This document shows, in pieces, positions 8,381 to 17,266 of a DNA stretch of 64,000 bases (its first letter is position 1; every line of letters starts with the position of its first letter). The stretch covers positions 7,115,020 through 7,179,019 of the forward strand of contig AP017605.1 in the NCBI GenBank assembly GCA_002356515.1, written 5' to 3'. Under the pieces are notes generated by a model. The model did not search any database, was not told the origin of the DNA, and saw nothing but the letters and a program-made list of their open reading frames with translations. Position numbers and translations under genes: made by a program. The DNA is from Mesorhizobium loti. Its GTDB lineage: Bacteria; Pseudomonadota; Alphaproteobacteria; Rhizobiales; Rhizobiaceae.

Positions 8381-9586
8381 ATGCCAGTACCGCCGTCTGA
8401 CCGGGGGATGACAGTGTCCGATTCTTTGAACAAGCCTTTGCGGACGGCCGGGTCGCTGCCTGTTGCATTCAATCGATTGCATTTGACCGGACGGGAGATG
8501 CTCTACATCGCGGAGGCGCGGGTAGCCCAGCACATGTCCGGTGACGGGGCTTTCACCAAACGCTGCCATGCCTGGCTCGAGGAGCACGTCGGCTGCGCAA
8601 AGGCGCTTCTGACCCATTCATGCACGGCGGCGCTGGAGATGTCGGCTCTCCTGCTGGATATCGTACCCGGCGACGAAATCATCATGCCGTCCTACACCTT
8701 CACATCGACGGCAAACGCGTTTGTGCTGCGGGGTGGCGTGCCCGTATTCGTCGACATAAGAGAGGATACACTCAATCTCGACGAGCGTCTGATAGAGGCC
8801 GCGATAACCCCAAGGACACGGGCGATCGTTGTGGTGCACTACGCAGGTGTGGGCTGCGAGATGGACGCCATACTTGATATCGCGCACCGGCACGGCTTAA
8901 AGGTCGTCGAAGATGCAGCCCAGGGCGCGATGGCGCGCTACAAGGGGCGGCCGCTCGGCAGCATTGGCGATTTGGGGACGCTAAGCTTCCATGAGACCAA
9001 GAACCTGATTTCCGGTGAGGGCGGGGCGCTGCTGATCAATGACCCCGCGCTCAGCCAACGGGCCGAGATCATCCGCGAAAAGGGAACAGACCGCGGCCGG
9101 TTCTTCCGCGGCGAGGTCGACAAATACACTTGGCAGGATATCGGCTCCTCCTATCTGCCCAGTGATTTGCTGGCGGCATTCCTCCTCGCCCAGCTCGAGG
9201 ATGCGGAATCGATCACCGCGGAGCGCTTGCGGATTTGGAACCGCTATCACGAGCTGCTGGCGCCACTGGAGCAGGCCGGGCAGCTTCGTCGGCCAATTGT
9301 CCCGGCCGAGTGCGAACACAATGCGCATCTCTACTACGTGCTGCTGCCCGGAGGAGTCGACAGGCGTGGCGTGCTGGCCCGTCTTCGGGAAAATGGCATC
9401 GACGCCATTTTCCACTATGTTCCGCTGCACGAATCGCCGGCAGGCAGGCGCTATTGCCGGACCCACGGCGAACTGCGCGTCACTACCGATGCCGCCGCAC
9501 GCCTGATCAGACTGCCGCTGTGGTTTGGCCTCAGTCTCGCTGCCCAGGAGGGCGTGGCCGCGGTGCTGAGCGCCGTTCACCGCTGA
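8381..9586 (+). CDS. wecE: dTDP-4-oxo-6-deoxyglucose aminotransferase, WecE/RffA type (DegT/DnrJ/EryC1 family)
   Basis: A PLP enzyme of the sugar aminotransferase family, 401 residues from this start. The PLP lysine is K207 in SFHETKNLISGEGG, with the family motifs DEIIMPSYTFTSTANAF and EDAAQGA before it. The pattern LTGREMLYIAEA...GDGAFTKRCHAWLE is that of RffA/WecE, which makes dTDP-4-amino-4,6-dideoxy-D-galactose, so the rfbA and rfbB products of this window could supply substrate. Start choice is uncertain: a perfect AGGAGG at 8360-8365 lies 15 bases before ATG 8381, while ATG 8408 has only a G run directly before it. WbqC follows 60 bp downstream. Confidence 0.85.
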   Translation: MPVPPSDRGMTVSDSLNKPLRTAGSLPVAFNRLHLTGREMLYIAEARVAQHMSGDGAFTKRCHAWLEEHVGCAKALLTHSCTAALEMSALLLDIVPGDEIIMPSYTFTSTANAFVLRGGVPVFVDIREDTLNLDERLIEAAITPRTRAIVVVHYAGVGCEMDAILDIAHRHGLKVVEDAAQGAMARYKGRPLGSIGDLGTLSFHETKNLISGEGGALLINDPALSQRAEIIREKGTDRGRFFRGEVDKYTWQDIGSSYLPSDLLAAFLLAQLEDAESITAERLRIWNRYHELLAPLEQAGQLRRPIVPAECEHNAHLYYVLLPGGVDRRGVLARLRENGIDAIFHYVPLHESPAGRRYCRTHGELRVTTDAAARLIRLPLWFGLSLAAQEGVAAVLSAVHR

Positions 9587-9646
9587 ACAAACCGCAAGGA
9601 CGTTGAGCTGCCCCCCGGGATTCTTGGTGCGTGAAGCTGTGAGCAG

Positions 9647-10348
9647 ATGACGAAGCGGGTGGCCATTCTCCAGTCCAACTATATCCCCTGGAAGGGATAT
9701 TTCGACCTTATCGCTTCGGTCGACGAGTTCATCCTCTACGACGACATGCAATATACCCGTCGCGACTGGCGCAATCGCAACAAGATCAAGACGCCTGCCG
9801 GCGCCCAATGGCTGACCGTGCCTGTCGTGACCAAGGGAAGATACCTTCAGAAGATTCTCGAGACCGAGATAGACGGCGCCGACTGGGCTCAGTCGCACTG
9901 GCGGCAGCTACAGCTGAACTACCGTCGGGCAAGCTGCTTTTCGGAAATAGCCGAATGGCTGGAGCCGCTCTATAGCCGCCACTACACGCACATATCGGAG
10001 CTGAACCGCTGCTTTATCGCGGCAATATGCGGGTATTTGGGGATCACCACGGCCATCACGTCGTCCAGCGCGTACCAGCTCAACGGTGCCAAAACCGAGC
10101 GGTTGGCCGACATTTGCGCCCAGGCGGGAGGGACGGTCTACGTTTCGGGGCCGTCCGCGAAGGACTACATCGTGCCCGAGGTCTTCGATCTCAAGGGGAT
10201 CGATCTCGAATGGTTCGACTATGAGGGCTATCCTGTCTATCCCCAGCTCTGGACCGGATTCATACACCAGGTGTCGATCCTCGATCTGCTGTTCAATTGC
10301 GGAAAGCAGTCGCCTCAGTTCATGAGGTTCGTTGCCAAGCGGGCCTGA
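9647..10348 (+). CDS. WbqC-like family protein
   Basis: The 233-residue protein matches the WbqC family throughout: N-terminal [19 protein letters not shown], then [18 protein letters not shown], and the C-terminal [22 protein letters not shown]. WbqC-like proteins recur beside sugar aminotransferases in O-antigen clusters, but their reaction is not settled; an aminosugar N-acyl transfer or formylation-type step has been suspected. It follows the WecE-type gene on the same strand, so the pair probably makes one decorated 4-amino sugar. No signal peptide or membrane helix is visible. Confidence 0.85.
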   Translation: MTKRVAILQSNYIPWKGYFDLIASVDEFILYDDMQYTRRDWRNRNKIKTPAGAQWLTVPVVTKGRYLQKILETEIDGADWAQSHWRQLQLNYRRASCFSEIAEWLEPLYSRHYTHISELNRCFIAAICGYLGITTAITSSSAYQLNGAKTERLADICAQAGGTVYVSGPSAKDYIVPEVFDLKGIDLEWFDYEGYPVYPQLWTGFIHQVSILDLLFNCGKQSPQFMRFVAKRA

Positions 10349-10401
10349 TTCCAGCGCTCCGATCGAATGGTTCAGTAAGGTTTTAGTACACAATCATTGA
10401 T

Positions 10402-10476
10402 TGGCTGGGGCGCCAGGATTCGAACCTGGGAATGTCGGTACCAAAAACCGATGCCTTACCACTTGGCGACGCCCCA
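10402..10476 (-). tRNA. tRNA-Gln (anticodon UUG)
   Basis: On the minus strand a cloverleaf of 75 nt can be drawn. The acceptor TGGGGCG pairs with CGCCCCA, the D arm contains AAGTGGTAAGG, and the anticodon stem/loop is CGGTTTTTGGTACCG with UUG at the anticodon. The T arm holds GGTTCGAATCC, and a genomically encoded CCA ends the gene. No copy of its 3' end is seen elsewhere in the window, so there is no evidence of island integration here. Confidence 0.95.
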
Positions 10477-10604
10477 ATAGCCGTCAGAGTCGCTTGTGCG
10501 GCGCGTTATTAGCAGAGCAGCCGAAAAGCACAATCCTTATGAGCGATGGCAAGAACGCTCAAATCGAGCAATCCACAAAAGCCACCAGATCCTGCCCGAG
10601 CGGG

Positions 10605-10949
10605 CTAGTCACCCCAGACAGCCAGCTCATTGCCGGCCGGATCGACGAAGTGGAAGCGCCGGCCACCGGGAAACGCGAAGATCGGCTTGATGACCGTACC
10701 GCCTGCACTTTCGACGGCGCTCAGCGTTTCCTCGAGGTTGTCGCTATAGAGCACAGGCAGCGGCTTGGCCGATACTTCCGCGGCGTCGGCCTGAAAACCG
10801 CCATCCAGGCCCTCGGCAAAGGCTGAATAGGTCGGCCCGTAGTCTGTGAACGACCAGGCAAAGGCAGAACTGTAAAAAGCCTTCAACCGGTCCAGCGTGC
10901 CGCCGGTCGCCGGCATTTCCAGATAGTCGAGTTTTCCTGTCAGTTTCAT
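10605..10949 (-). CDS. VOC (glyoxalase/bleomycin-resistance-like) family protein
   Basis: A 114-residue protein with one complete VOC module pair: LDYLEMPATGGTLDRLKAFYSSAFAW at the start, SDNLEETLSAVESAGG in the middle and FHFVDPAGNELAVWG at the end. These are typical of the small VOC proteins annotated as glyoxalase-like. The exact substrate cannot be told from sequence. It is a single gene, transcribed away from ppdK. Confidence 0.85.
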   Translation of the reverse strand: MKLTGKLDYLEMPATGGTLDRLKAFYSSAFAWSFTDYGPTYSAFAEGLDGGFQADAAEVSAKPLPVLYSDNLEETLSAVESAGGTVIKPIFAFPGGRRFHFVDPAGNELAVWGD

Positions 10950-11174
10950 GGGGCACCTCTTTGTTCCCTTTATGTTCTAGTCGGTGGATCCTGAGGTGGC
11001 AAGTCTTTTTGCCGCATGTCCGGGCGAGGCTTTTTCTTAATCGATTGTAGCGGCCGGACGGCTTTGCCGGCGCTTGCCTTTCGCACTGCAGCATCATATC
11101 GCTCCAAAGTCGGAGCAGGGCGGAACTTTCCGTTTCGCCAATCTTTCCAATCTCCTGCAACCGGAGAGCAAAGC

Positions 11175-13853
11175 ATGACCAAATGGGTTTTCACCTTTGG
11201 CGATGGTGCGGCGGAAGGCCGTGCCGGCGACAAGAATCTGCTGGGCGGCAAGGGCGCCAACCTGGCCGAGATGTGCAGCCTGGGCCTGCCGGTGCCGCCG
11301 GGTTTCACCATCACCACCGAGGTCTGCAATGCCTATTATGCCAATGGCCGCGCCTATCCAGCGGGGTTGGAAGCCGACGTGGCGGTGGCGCTCGATCACA
11401 TCGGCCGGCTGACCGGCCGCCGGTTCGGCGATCCGTCTAAGCTGCTGCTGGTGTCGGTACGCTCCGGAGCCCGCGCCTCGATGCCCGGCATGATGGACAC
11501 CGTGCTCAATCTCGGCCTTAACGACGAGACCGTTGAGGCCCTGGCCAGCGATTCCGGCGATGCGCGCTTTGCCTATGACAGCTACCGCCGCTTCATCCAG
11601 ATGTATTCCGACGTGGTCATGGGTCTCGATCACGAGGTGTTCGAGGAGATACTCGAGGACCAGAAGGCCAGCCTCGGCCATGAGCTCGACACCGAACTGA
11701 CGGCCATCGAATGGCAAGGCGTGATCGCGCTCTACAAGGCCAAGGTCGAGGAAGAACTCGGCAGGCCGTTCCCGCAGGATCCGCAAGAGCAGCTCTGGGG
11801 CGCCATCGGCGCCGTGTTCTCGAGTTGGATGAACAACCGTGCCATCACCTACCGGCGTCTGCACGATATTCCCGAAAGCTGGGGCACGGCGGTCAACGTC
11901 CAGGCCATGGTGTTCGGCAATATGGGCGAGACTTCAGCCACCGGCGTTGCCTTTACCCGCAACCCGTCGACCGGCGAAAAGCAGCTTTATGGCGAGTTCC
12001 TGGTCAACGCGCAGGGCGAGGATGTCGTCGCCGGCATCCGCACGCCGCAGAACATCACCGAGGCGGCCCGCATCGCCGCCGGCTCCGACAAGCCGTCGCT
12101 GCAGAAGTTGATGCCGGACGCCTTCCAGTCTTTCGTCACCATCTCCGACAGTCTGGAAAAGCACTACCGCGACATGCAGGACCTCGAATTCACCATCGAG
12201 CGCGGCAAGTTGTGGATGCTGCAGACCCGGTCAGGCAAACGCACCGCCAAGGCGGCGCTGAAGATTGCCGTCGAAATGGCCAGGGACGGCCTGATCACGA
12301 AAGAAGAAGCCGTCGCCCGCATCGATCCGGCCTCACTTGACCAGTTGCTGCACCCGACCATCGATCCGAAGGCCGCGCGTGACGTCATCGGCGTCGGCTT
12401 GCCGGCGTCGCCCGGCGCCGCCACCGGCGAGATCGTCTTCTCCTCCGGCGATGCCGAGGACCTCAAGGCACAAGGCCGCAAGGCGATCCTGGTGCGCATC
12501 GAGACCAGCCCCGAGGACATCCATGGCATGCATGCGGCGGAAGGCATCCTGACCACGCGCGGCGGCATGACCAGCCACGCCGCCGTCGTCGCGCGCGGCA
12601 TGGGCAAGCCTTGCGTCTCGGGCGCCGGCTCACTGCGCGTCGACTACAAGGCCGGCACGCTGCTCTCGATGGGGCAGACCTTCCGCAAGGGCGACATCAT
12701 CACCATCGACGGCGGCAACGGCCAGGTGCTGAAGGGCGCCGTGGCCATGCTGCAGCCGGAACTGTCGGGCGATTTCGCCGCCATCATGGAATGGGCGGAC
12801 GCCGTGCGCCGCATGAAGGTGCGCACCAACGCCGAAACCCCACTCGATGCCCGCATGGCGCGCTCCTTCGGCGCCGAAGGCATCGGGCTTTGCCGCACCG
12901 AACACATGTTCTTCGACGGCGCCCGCATCGTCGCCATGCGCGAGATGATCCTGGCCGACACCGAGAAGGACCGGCGCGCCGCCCTTGCCAAGCTTCTGCC
13001 CATGCAGCGCTCTGACTTCCTCGAACTGTTCGAGATCATGGCCGGCCTGCCGGTGACGATCCGCCTGCTCGATCCGCCGCTGCACGAATTCCTGCCCAAG
13101 ACCGAGGCCGAGATCGCCGAGGTCGCGGCCGCCATGAACGTGTCGCCCGACAAGCTCAGGCAGCGCACCGAGGCGCTGCACGAATTCAACCCAATGCTCG
13201 GCCATCGCGGCTGCCGGCTGGCCGTCTCCTATCCCGAGATCGCCGAGATGCAGGCACGCGCCATTTTCGAGGCCGCCGTCGAGGCCGGCAAGAAGGCGGG
13301 CGCTCTGGTGGTTCCCGAGATCATGGTGCCGCTGGTCGGCCTGGTGAAGGAATTGGATTACGTCAAAGCGCGCATCGATGCGGTCGCCAAGAGCGTCATG
13401 GAGGAGAGCGGCGTCAAGATCGAGTACCTCACGGGCACCATGATCGAACTGCCGCGCGCGGCGATCCGCGCCCATGTCATCGCCGCTACCGCCGAGTTCT
13501 TCTCCTTCGGCACCAACGATCTTACCCAGACCACTTTCGGCATCTCACGCGACGATGCGGCCTCGTTCCTGGAAACCTACCGCAAGAAGGGCATCATCGA
13601 GCAGGATCCATTCGTCTCACTCGACATAGACGGCGTCGGCGAACTGGTGCGCATGGCGGCGCAAAAGGGCAGGGCGACCCGGCCCGACATCAAGCTCGGC
13701 ATCTGCGGCGAACATGGCGGCGACCCCGCATCGATCCGTTTCTGCGAGGAGGTCGGTCTCGACTATGTGTCGTGCTCGCCCTATCGCGTGCCGATCGCCA
13801 GGCTGGCGGCCGCGCAAGCCGCGGTGCTGGTCGCGAAGGCAGGCAAAGGTTAG
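11175..13853 (+). CDS. ppdK: Pyruvate, phosphate dikinase
   Basis: 892 residues, the expected size for PPDK. The N-terminal ATP-grasp domain opens with DKNLLGGKGANLAEM. The central phospho-histidine domain carries the catalytic His468 in GGMTSHAAVVARG, and the C-terminal PEP/pyruvate barrel has the catalytic Cys in KLGICGEHGGDP. The enzyme interconverts pyruvate + ATP + Pi and PEP + AMP + PPi in the cytoplasm. The frame is open from 11016, but the family sequence begins at ATG 11175, preceded by a GGAGAG motif. It is a stand-alone gene. Confidence 0.97.
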   Translation: MTKWVFTFGDGAAEGRAGDKNLLGGKGANLAEMCSLGLPVPPGFTITTEVCNAYYANGRAYPAGLEADVAVALDHIGRLTGRRFGDPSKLLLVSVRSGARASMPGMMDTVLNLGLNDETVEALASDSGDARFAYDSYRRFIQMYSDVVMGLDHEVFEEILEDQKASLGHELDTELTAIEWQGVIALYKAKVEEELGRPFPQDPQEQLWGAIGAVFSSWMNNRAITYRRLHDIPESWGTAVNVQAMVFGNMGETSATGVAFTRNPSTGEKQLYGEFLVNAQGEDVVAGIRTPQNITEAARIAAGSDKPSLQKLMPDAFQSFVTISDSLEKHYRDMQDLEFTIERGKLWMLQTRSGKRTAKAALKIAVEMARDGLITKEEAVARIDPASLDQLLHPTIDPKAARDVIGVGLPASPGAATGEIVFSSGDAEDLKAQGRKAILVRIETSPEDIHGMHAAEGILTTRGGMTSHAAVVARGMGKPCVSGAGSLRVDYKAGTLLSMGQTFRKGDIITIDGGNGQVLKGAVAMLQPELSGDFAAIMEWADAVRRMKVRTNAETPLDARMARSFGAEGIGLCRTEHMFFDGARIVAMREMILADTEKDRRAALAKLLPMQRSDFLELFEIMAGLPVTIRLLDPPLHEFLPKTEAEIAEVAAAMNVSPDKLRQRTEALHEFNPMLGHRGCRLAVSYPEIAEMQARAIFEAAVEAGKKAGALVVPEIMVPLVGLVKELDYVKARIDAVAKSVMEESGVKIEYLTGTMIELPRAAIRAHVIAATAEFFSFGTNDLTQTTFGISRDDAASFLETYRKKGIIEQDPFVSLDIDGVGELVRMAAQKGRATRPDIKLGICGEHGGDPASIRFCEEVGLDYVSCSPYRVPIARLAAAQAAVLVAKAGKG

Positions 13854-13981
13854 GATCTTAGTCCTCGCCAAAATTTACCGTTTTGTATGAAAACTCACGC
13901 GAACGTGCTGAAGGCATTGCGTAATCTCGACATTGTTCCTGCCCAATTTGCGGAGGTCCCGCAAATTGTCCCCGGAAGCAC

Positions 13982-15085
13982 ATGTTGCAGATATCACCCG
14001 CGCCGTTCCGCTCGATCCTGATCATTCAAACGAAGTTCGTCGGCGATATTGTTCTCGCCTCGGCGCTCGCCAGGAACCTGCAGCTCGAATTTCCCGGTGC
14101 CAGGATCGTCTTCCTTTGCGAAGTGCGTTTCAAAAGCTTTGTGGTCGCGCATGGCATCGCCTCCGAAGTGGTCACGTTCAGCCGGTCCCGCATGCGCGGC
14201 ACCCCACTGGAGCGCGCTAAAGAGCTCTATGCCATGGTGCGGGAGTTGCGCGGTTTCCGTTTCGATCTGACAATCGACCTGACCGATTCCAAGACCTCGC
14301 GCCTCGTCAGCGGGCTCGTCAACGCAAAGACGCGCGTCGGCTACAATCCTCCCGAAAGGCCCCTGAAGCTGCTGGAGCGGCAACCCGCCAATCTGTTTGC
14401 AAAACCACAGGGGTTTGGTGGCCAGCATTTTGTCTATCGCTATCTTTCGCCCCTTGAGGCGCTCGGCCTCGATCTGCGCGTGACGGTGCCGAGCATTCAG
14501 CCGCTGCCATCAGAGACCTTGAAAGCGCTGGCGCTTCTGGCCAAGCACCATCTCAACCCAGACGGCTTCATCGCCGTGCATGCGGGCGCGAGCTTCAAGG
14601 GCCGGCAATGGCAGCCGGAACGGTTTGCCGAGGCCATCGACGAGATTGTAGCCGACAGCGGATTGGGCATTGCCCTGGTGGGAGGGCCGGACGAACGCGA
14701 GGCCGCCGCGCAGATCATCGCCAGGACGGCGGCGCCGGTCGTCGACCTCGTCGGGTCGCTGTCGCTCGAGACCTTGCTGGCTGTCCTGAAACAGGCGCGG
14801 CTGTTTCTTGGCAATGAGAGCGGCCCGATGCATATGGCCGCTGCCACGGGCACGCCGGTTGTCGGGCTTTTCGGCCTGACGCATCCGTTGCGCTGGGGAC
14901 CTGTCGGCGTGCCCAGCATCGCGCTGCGGCCGCCCATGCCGTGCGACTGCGTGGCCAGGGGCTTTTGCCGCCCGAAGGATCCCAGCAAGGCGTGCTGCGT
15001 GTGGCGCCTGGAGGTGAAACCTGTCGTCAAAGCGGCGCGCGAGCTGCTGGCGCGCACCGAGATGAAGCGGGAACGCGCTGTCTGA
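13982..15085 (+). CDS. Glycosyltransferase family 9 (heptosyltransferase-like)
   Basis: A 367-residue GT-B enzyme of the ADP-heptose:LPS heptosyltransferase family. The N-terminal domain begins ILIIQTKFVGDIVLASAL. The C-terminal donor domain carries FLGNESGPMHMAAATGTPVVG, the signature acceptor/donor loop of GT9. A Cys-rich segment CDCVARGFCRPKDPSKACC near the C-terminus is a family variant. The role is inferred as addition of heptose or a related sugar to LPS core. The ATG start at 13982 lacks a clear ribosome binding site. The hairpin at 15224-15250 lies about 140 bp downstream. Confidence 0.85.
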   Translation: MLQISPAPFRSILIIQTKFVGDIVLASALARNLQLEFPGARIVFLCEVRFKSFVVAHGIASEVVTFSRSRMRGTPLERAKELYAMVRELRGFRFDLTIDLTDSKTSRLVSGLVNAKTRVGYNPPERPLKLLERQPANLFAKPQGFGGQHFVYRYLSPLEALGLDLRVTVPSIQPLPSETLKALALLAKHHLNPDGFIAVHAGASFKGRQWQPERFAEAIDEIVADSGLGIALVGGPDEREAAAQIIARTAAPVVDLVGSLSLETLLAVLKQARLFLGNESGPMHMAAATGTPVVGLFGLTHPLRWGPVGVPSIALRPPMPCDCVARGFCRPKDPSKACCVWRLEVKPVVKAARELLARTEMKRERAV

Positions 15086-15223
15086 AAGGCGATCGATCGT
15101 TGGGGGCTGTCGAATGGCGCGTGCATCAGGCGGACGGTCAAATTGCCGCGCCAGGCATTTTTCTGCTATCCATCGTCCCGATTTCCGCCTTCATGCAGGT
15201 CTTGGAATGACGGCTTGAAATCG

Positions 15224-15273
15224 CTGCTCCAACACAAAGAGTTGGAGCAGGTCGCCGTGAAACGGTGAGCTGC
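15224..15273 (-). repeat. Partial, inverted copy of the intergenic repeat, forming a strong hairpin
   Basis: CTGCTCCAAC (15224-15233) and GTTGGAGCAG (15241-15250) form a 10-bp stem with a 7-nt loop. The following 'gtcgccgtgaaacggtgagc' is the reverse complement of the left part of the element at 1260-1359. This half-copy may also act as a transcription barrier behind the GT9 gene, but no T run follows it. Confidence 0.6.
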
Positions 15274-15294
15274 CCCAGTCAGGAATTCGGTTTG

Positions 15295-16035
15295 ATGCGT
15301 CTGCTGCAAAGACATCTCTGCATGATCGCCATGTCGGCGGCGATGGTAGCCAGCGCCCAGGCCGCGCCGCTGGTCGAACCCACGCTGCACATCAAGCCCG
15401 CGGCAAGTGGGGCCGGCCGCGTTGCACTCACGCTCGATGCCTGCGGCGGACAGACCGACACACGCATTCTCTCGGCGCTGGTGGAAAACAAGATCCCCGC
15501 CACCATTTTCGTCACCGGCATCTGGCTGAAGCGGAACGCCGCGGCCGTCGAGATCATGCGGGCGCATCCCGACCTTTTCGAATTGGAAAATCACGGCGGG
15601 CGCCATATTCCGGCGGTCGACACACCGCAGAAGATCTATGGCATAAAGAGCGCCGGCAGCCCGGAGGCCGTGCTGGCCGAGGTCGAGTCGGGGGCCGCGG
15701 CGCTTGCCAGAACCGGTGAGCCGGCACCGAAATGGTTCCGTGGCGCGACCGCCGAATACAGCCCTTCGGCGATCGCGATGATCCGCAAGCTCGGTTTCAA
15801 GATCGCGGGCTTCTCGATCAATGGCGACGGTGGCTCGCTGCTGGGCGCCAAGGAAACCACCAGGCGTATCGCCGCGGCCAAGGACGGTGACGTCATCATC
15901 GCCCACATCAACCAGCCGACACACGCTGCCGGCGAGGGTGTGGTTCAGGGCCTGCTGGCGCTCAAGGACAAGGGCATGACTTTCGTGCGCCTCGACGATG
16001 CCGATGGCACAGGCAATCACGGCACCACCGACTGA
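15295..16035 (+). CDS. Exported NodB-like polysaccharide deacetylase
   Basis: A 246-residue protein with a Sec signal peptide (basic start, hydrophobic core to about residue 20, cleavage near SAQA-AP). The NodB homology domain follows: VALTLDACGG near residue 43, IPATIFVTGIWLKRN near 70, FELENHGGRHIPAV for the second motif, and a late D/H-rich segment DGDVIIAHINQP. The usual TFDD first motif reads LDAC, a variant I recall from other rhizobial homologues; the two metal-binding His of motif 2 are kept. Expected role: periplasmic de-N-acetylation of a glycan. ATG 15295 is preferred over GTG 15265, which lies in the repeat. Confidence 0.85.
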   Translation: MRLLQRHLCMIAMSAAMVASAQAAPLVEPTLHIKPAASGAGRVALTLDACGGQTDTRILSALVENKIPATIFVTGIWLKRNAAAVEIMRAHPDLFELENHGGRHIPAVDTPQKIYGIKSAGSPEAVLAEVESGAAALARTGEPAPKWFRGATAEYSPSAIAMIRKLGFKIAGFSINGDGGSLLGAKETTRRIAAAKDGDVIIAHINQPTHAAGEGVVQGLLALKDKGMTFVRLDDADGTGNHGTTD

Positions 16036-16067
16036 TCTCGCAGAGATGTGCTGGAACTGACGCCTGC

Positions 16068-16457
16068 TCAGGCCGGCTTGGCTTCGATGCTGACCTTGCT
16101 GGCGTAGAACGCGCCGTGATCGCGGATTTCGGTCATTTCGTCGAAAGGCCGCTCGTAGGCCCACATCGCATTCTGACCGGTTTCGCCGGCAGGCAGCACG
16201 CTCCAATAACTGGCGTCGCCCTTATAGGGGCAATGGGTCGAGTGCTGCGTGCTGCTGAGCTTGTCGAAATCGATGTCGGCGAACGGAATGTAGAAGGCCG
16301 GGGAATAGGGAGCCTCCGTCAGCACCTTGGCCTTGGTGGATGACGCGATGACCGTGTCGCCGGCGCGCACGGTGACGGTGCCGATATAGGGCTCGATGGT
16401 GATGATCTTGTCGGGATTGCGCTGGAAGCCGGGTGCCGGGTTGGCGATCTTGTCCAT
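16068..16457 (-). CDS. DUF427 family protein
   Basis: 129 residues with the compact DUF427 fold signature: RVRAGDTVIASSTKAKVL-like strand, SPAFYIPFADIDFD, then THCPYKGDASYWSV and the final NAMWAYERPFDEM. The conserved CPYKG motif is the hallmark. The family is widespread and has no established activity. The gene stands alone, converging on the deacetylase gene. Confidence 0.9.
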   Translation of the reverse strand: MDKIANPAPGFQRNPDKIITIEPYIGTVTVRAGDTVIASSTKAKVLTEAPYSPAFYIPFADIDFDKLSSTQHSTHCPYKGDASYWSVLPAGETGQNAMWAYERPFDEMTEIRDHGAFYASKVSIEAKPA

Positions 16458-16590
16458 GCTGGTTTCTCCTTACCTCGCCCCCTAAGGTGTGGCGGGTAGG
16501 GCTGTTGCGCAAGGTCCGTTCACATCACGAAAACAGGCGCACCAATCACCGAGGCGTGGCGCTACAGCGCTTTCGGGCGTCCACCGAGGC

Positions 16591-16947
16591 TCAGGCGGCG
16601 GTCTTGAATGCGTCCATCAGTCCGGCATAGGCGGCCGCGATGCCCGCCACCGGGTTGCTGCTCCTCGAAACGGTCTCGACTTTCAGCGAGCCGCCGCCGG
16701 TCGGCAATGTCAGCAGAAGGAATTGGCGATTGCCGCCAGCGCCGACGGATGCGGCAGCGACGTGCTGGCCTTCCCCTGCGTTCTGGACGCACATCTTAAA
16801 AAGCAGCGTGCCGCCGACCGCTTCGAGCGCGCCGCCGACAACTTCAACAAATTCGTCTTCGGAAACAGTCTTTTCGTCCGGCCCCAGATCGGCCAGGCTT
16901 TCGGCAAGTGTGCTCTCAAGCACTTTGTCGTCGAGCTGCGTGTCCAT
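16591..16947 (-). CDS. Hypothetical small acidic protein
   Basis: A 118-residue protein with an acidic N-terminal half (LDDKVLESTLAESLADLGPDEKTVSEDEF) and a Gly/Val-rich second half. It has no signal peptide, no membrane helix and no motif I know. Its length, composition and independent ATG support it as a real gene; competing frames here are less convincing. It points away from the acyl-CoA ligase gene. Confidence 0.55.
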   Translation of the reverse strand: MDTQLDDKVLESTLAESLADLGPDEKTVSEDEFVEVVGGALEAVGGTLLFKMCVQNAGEGQHVAAASVGAGGNRQFLLLTLPTGGGSLKVETVSRSSNPVAGIAAAYAGLMDAFKTAA

Positions 16948-17266
16948 GCGAACCTCTTTCAGTCGCCAATCGCACCCCTTTGCCCGTTAACGAAACTTAA
17001 CGCGGACGATGGCCGGATTGTGGCGGATTTCCCGGTCATTTCGCAAGACAATGCCGCCACAATGGTGGTTTGACCCTCCTGCCATCTCGGTGGCACGAGG
17101 GATCAGCGGCCTGAAATCCAAAACATGCCGGAATTCAACCGCTTGCCGTCGCGGCACGGGCTCTGAAATTCGTGTCGCGCGCAAGCGGGTGACTGGACAA
17201 TCCGCCGGTTCGCTTCACAATGCGCCAAAAGCCATGACGCAAAATGCGCGAGGGAGGAGGAACGGG
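16948..17266. other. Divergent intergenic region before the acyl-CoA ligase
   Basis: The 319-bp gap must hold the promoters of the leftward small gene and the rightward ligase. The ligase frame happens to stay open to 17009, but that extension is Arg/Ser-rich and unlike the family. TTAA half-sites at 16987-17001 are spaced six bases apart. I see no other gene. Confidence 0.5.

Noticed and set aside
10402..10476. tRNA-Gln as an integration site of a genomic island
   Set aside because: No integrase, no repeat of the tRNA 3' end and no compositional break beside it.
16985..17003. TTAA...TTAAC pair like a CtrA box
   Set aside because: The half-sites are six bases apart; the CtrA consensus needs seven, and the position has no cell-cycle gene next to it.
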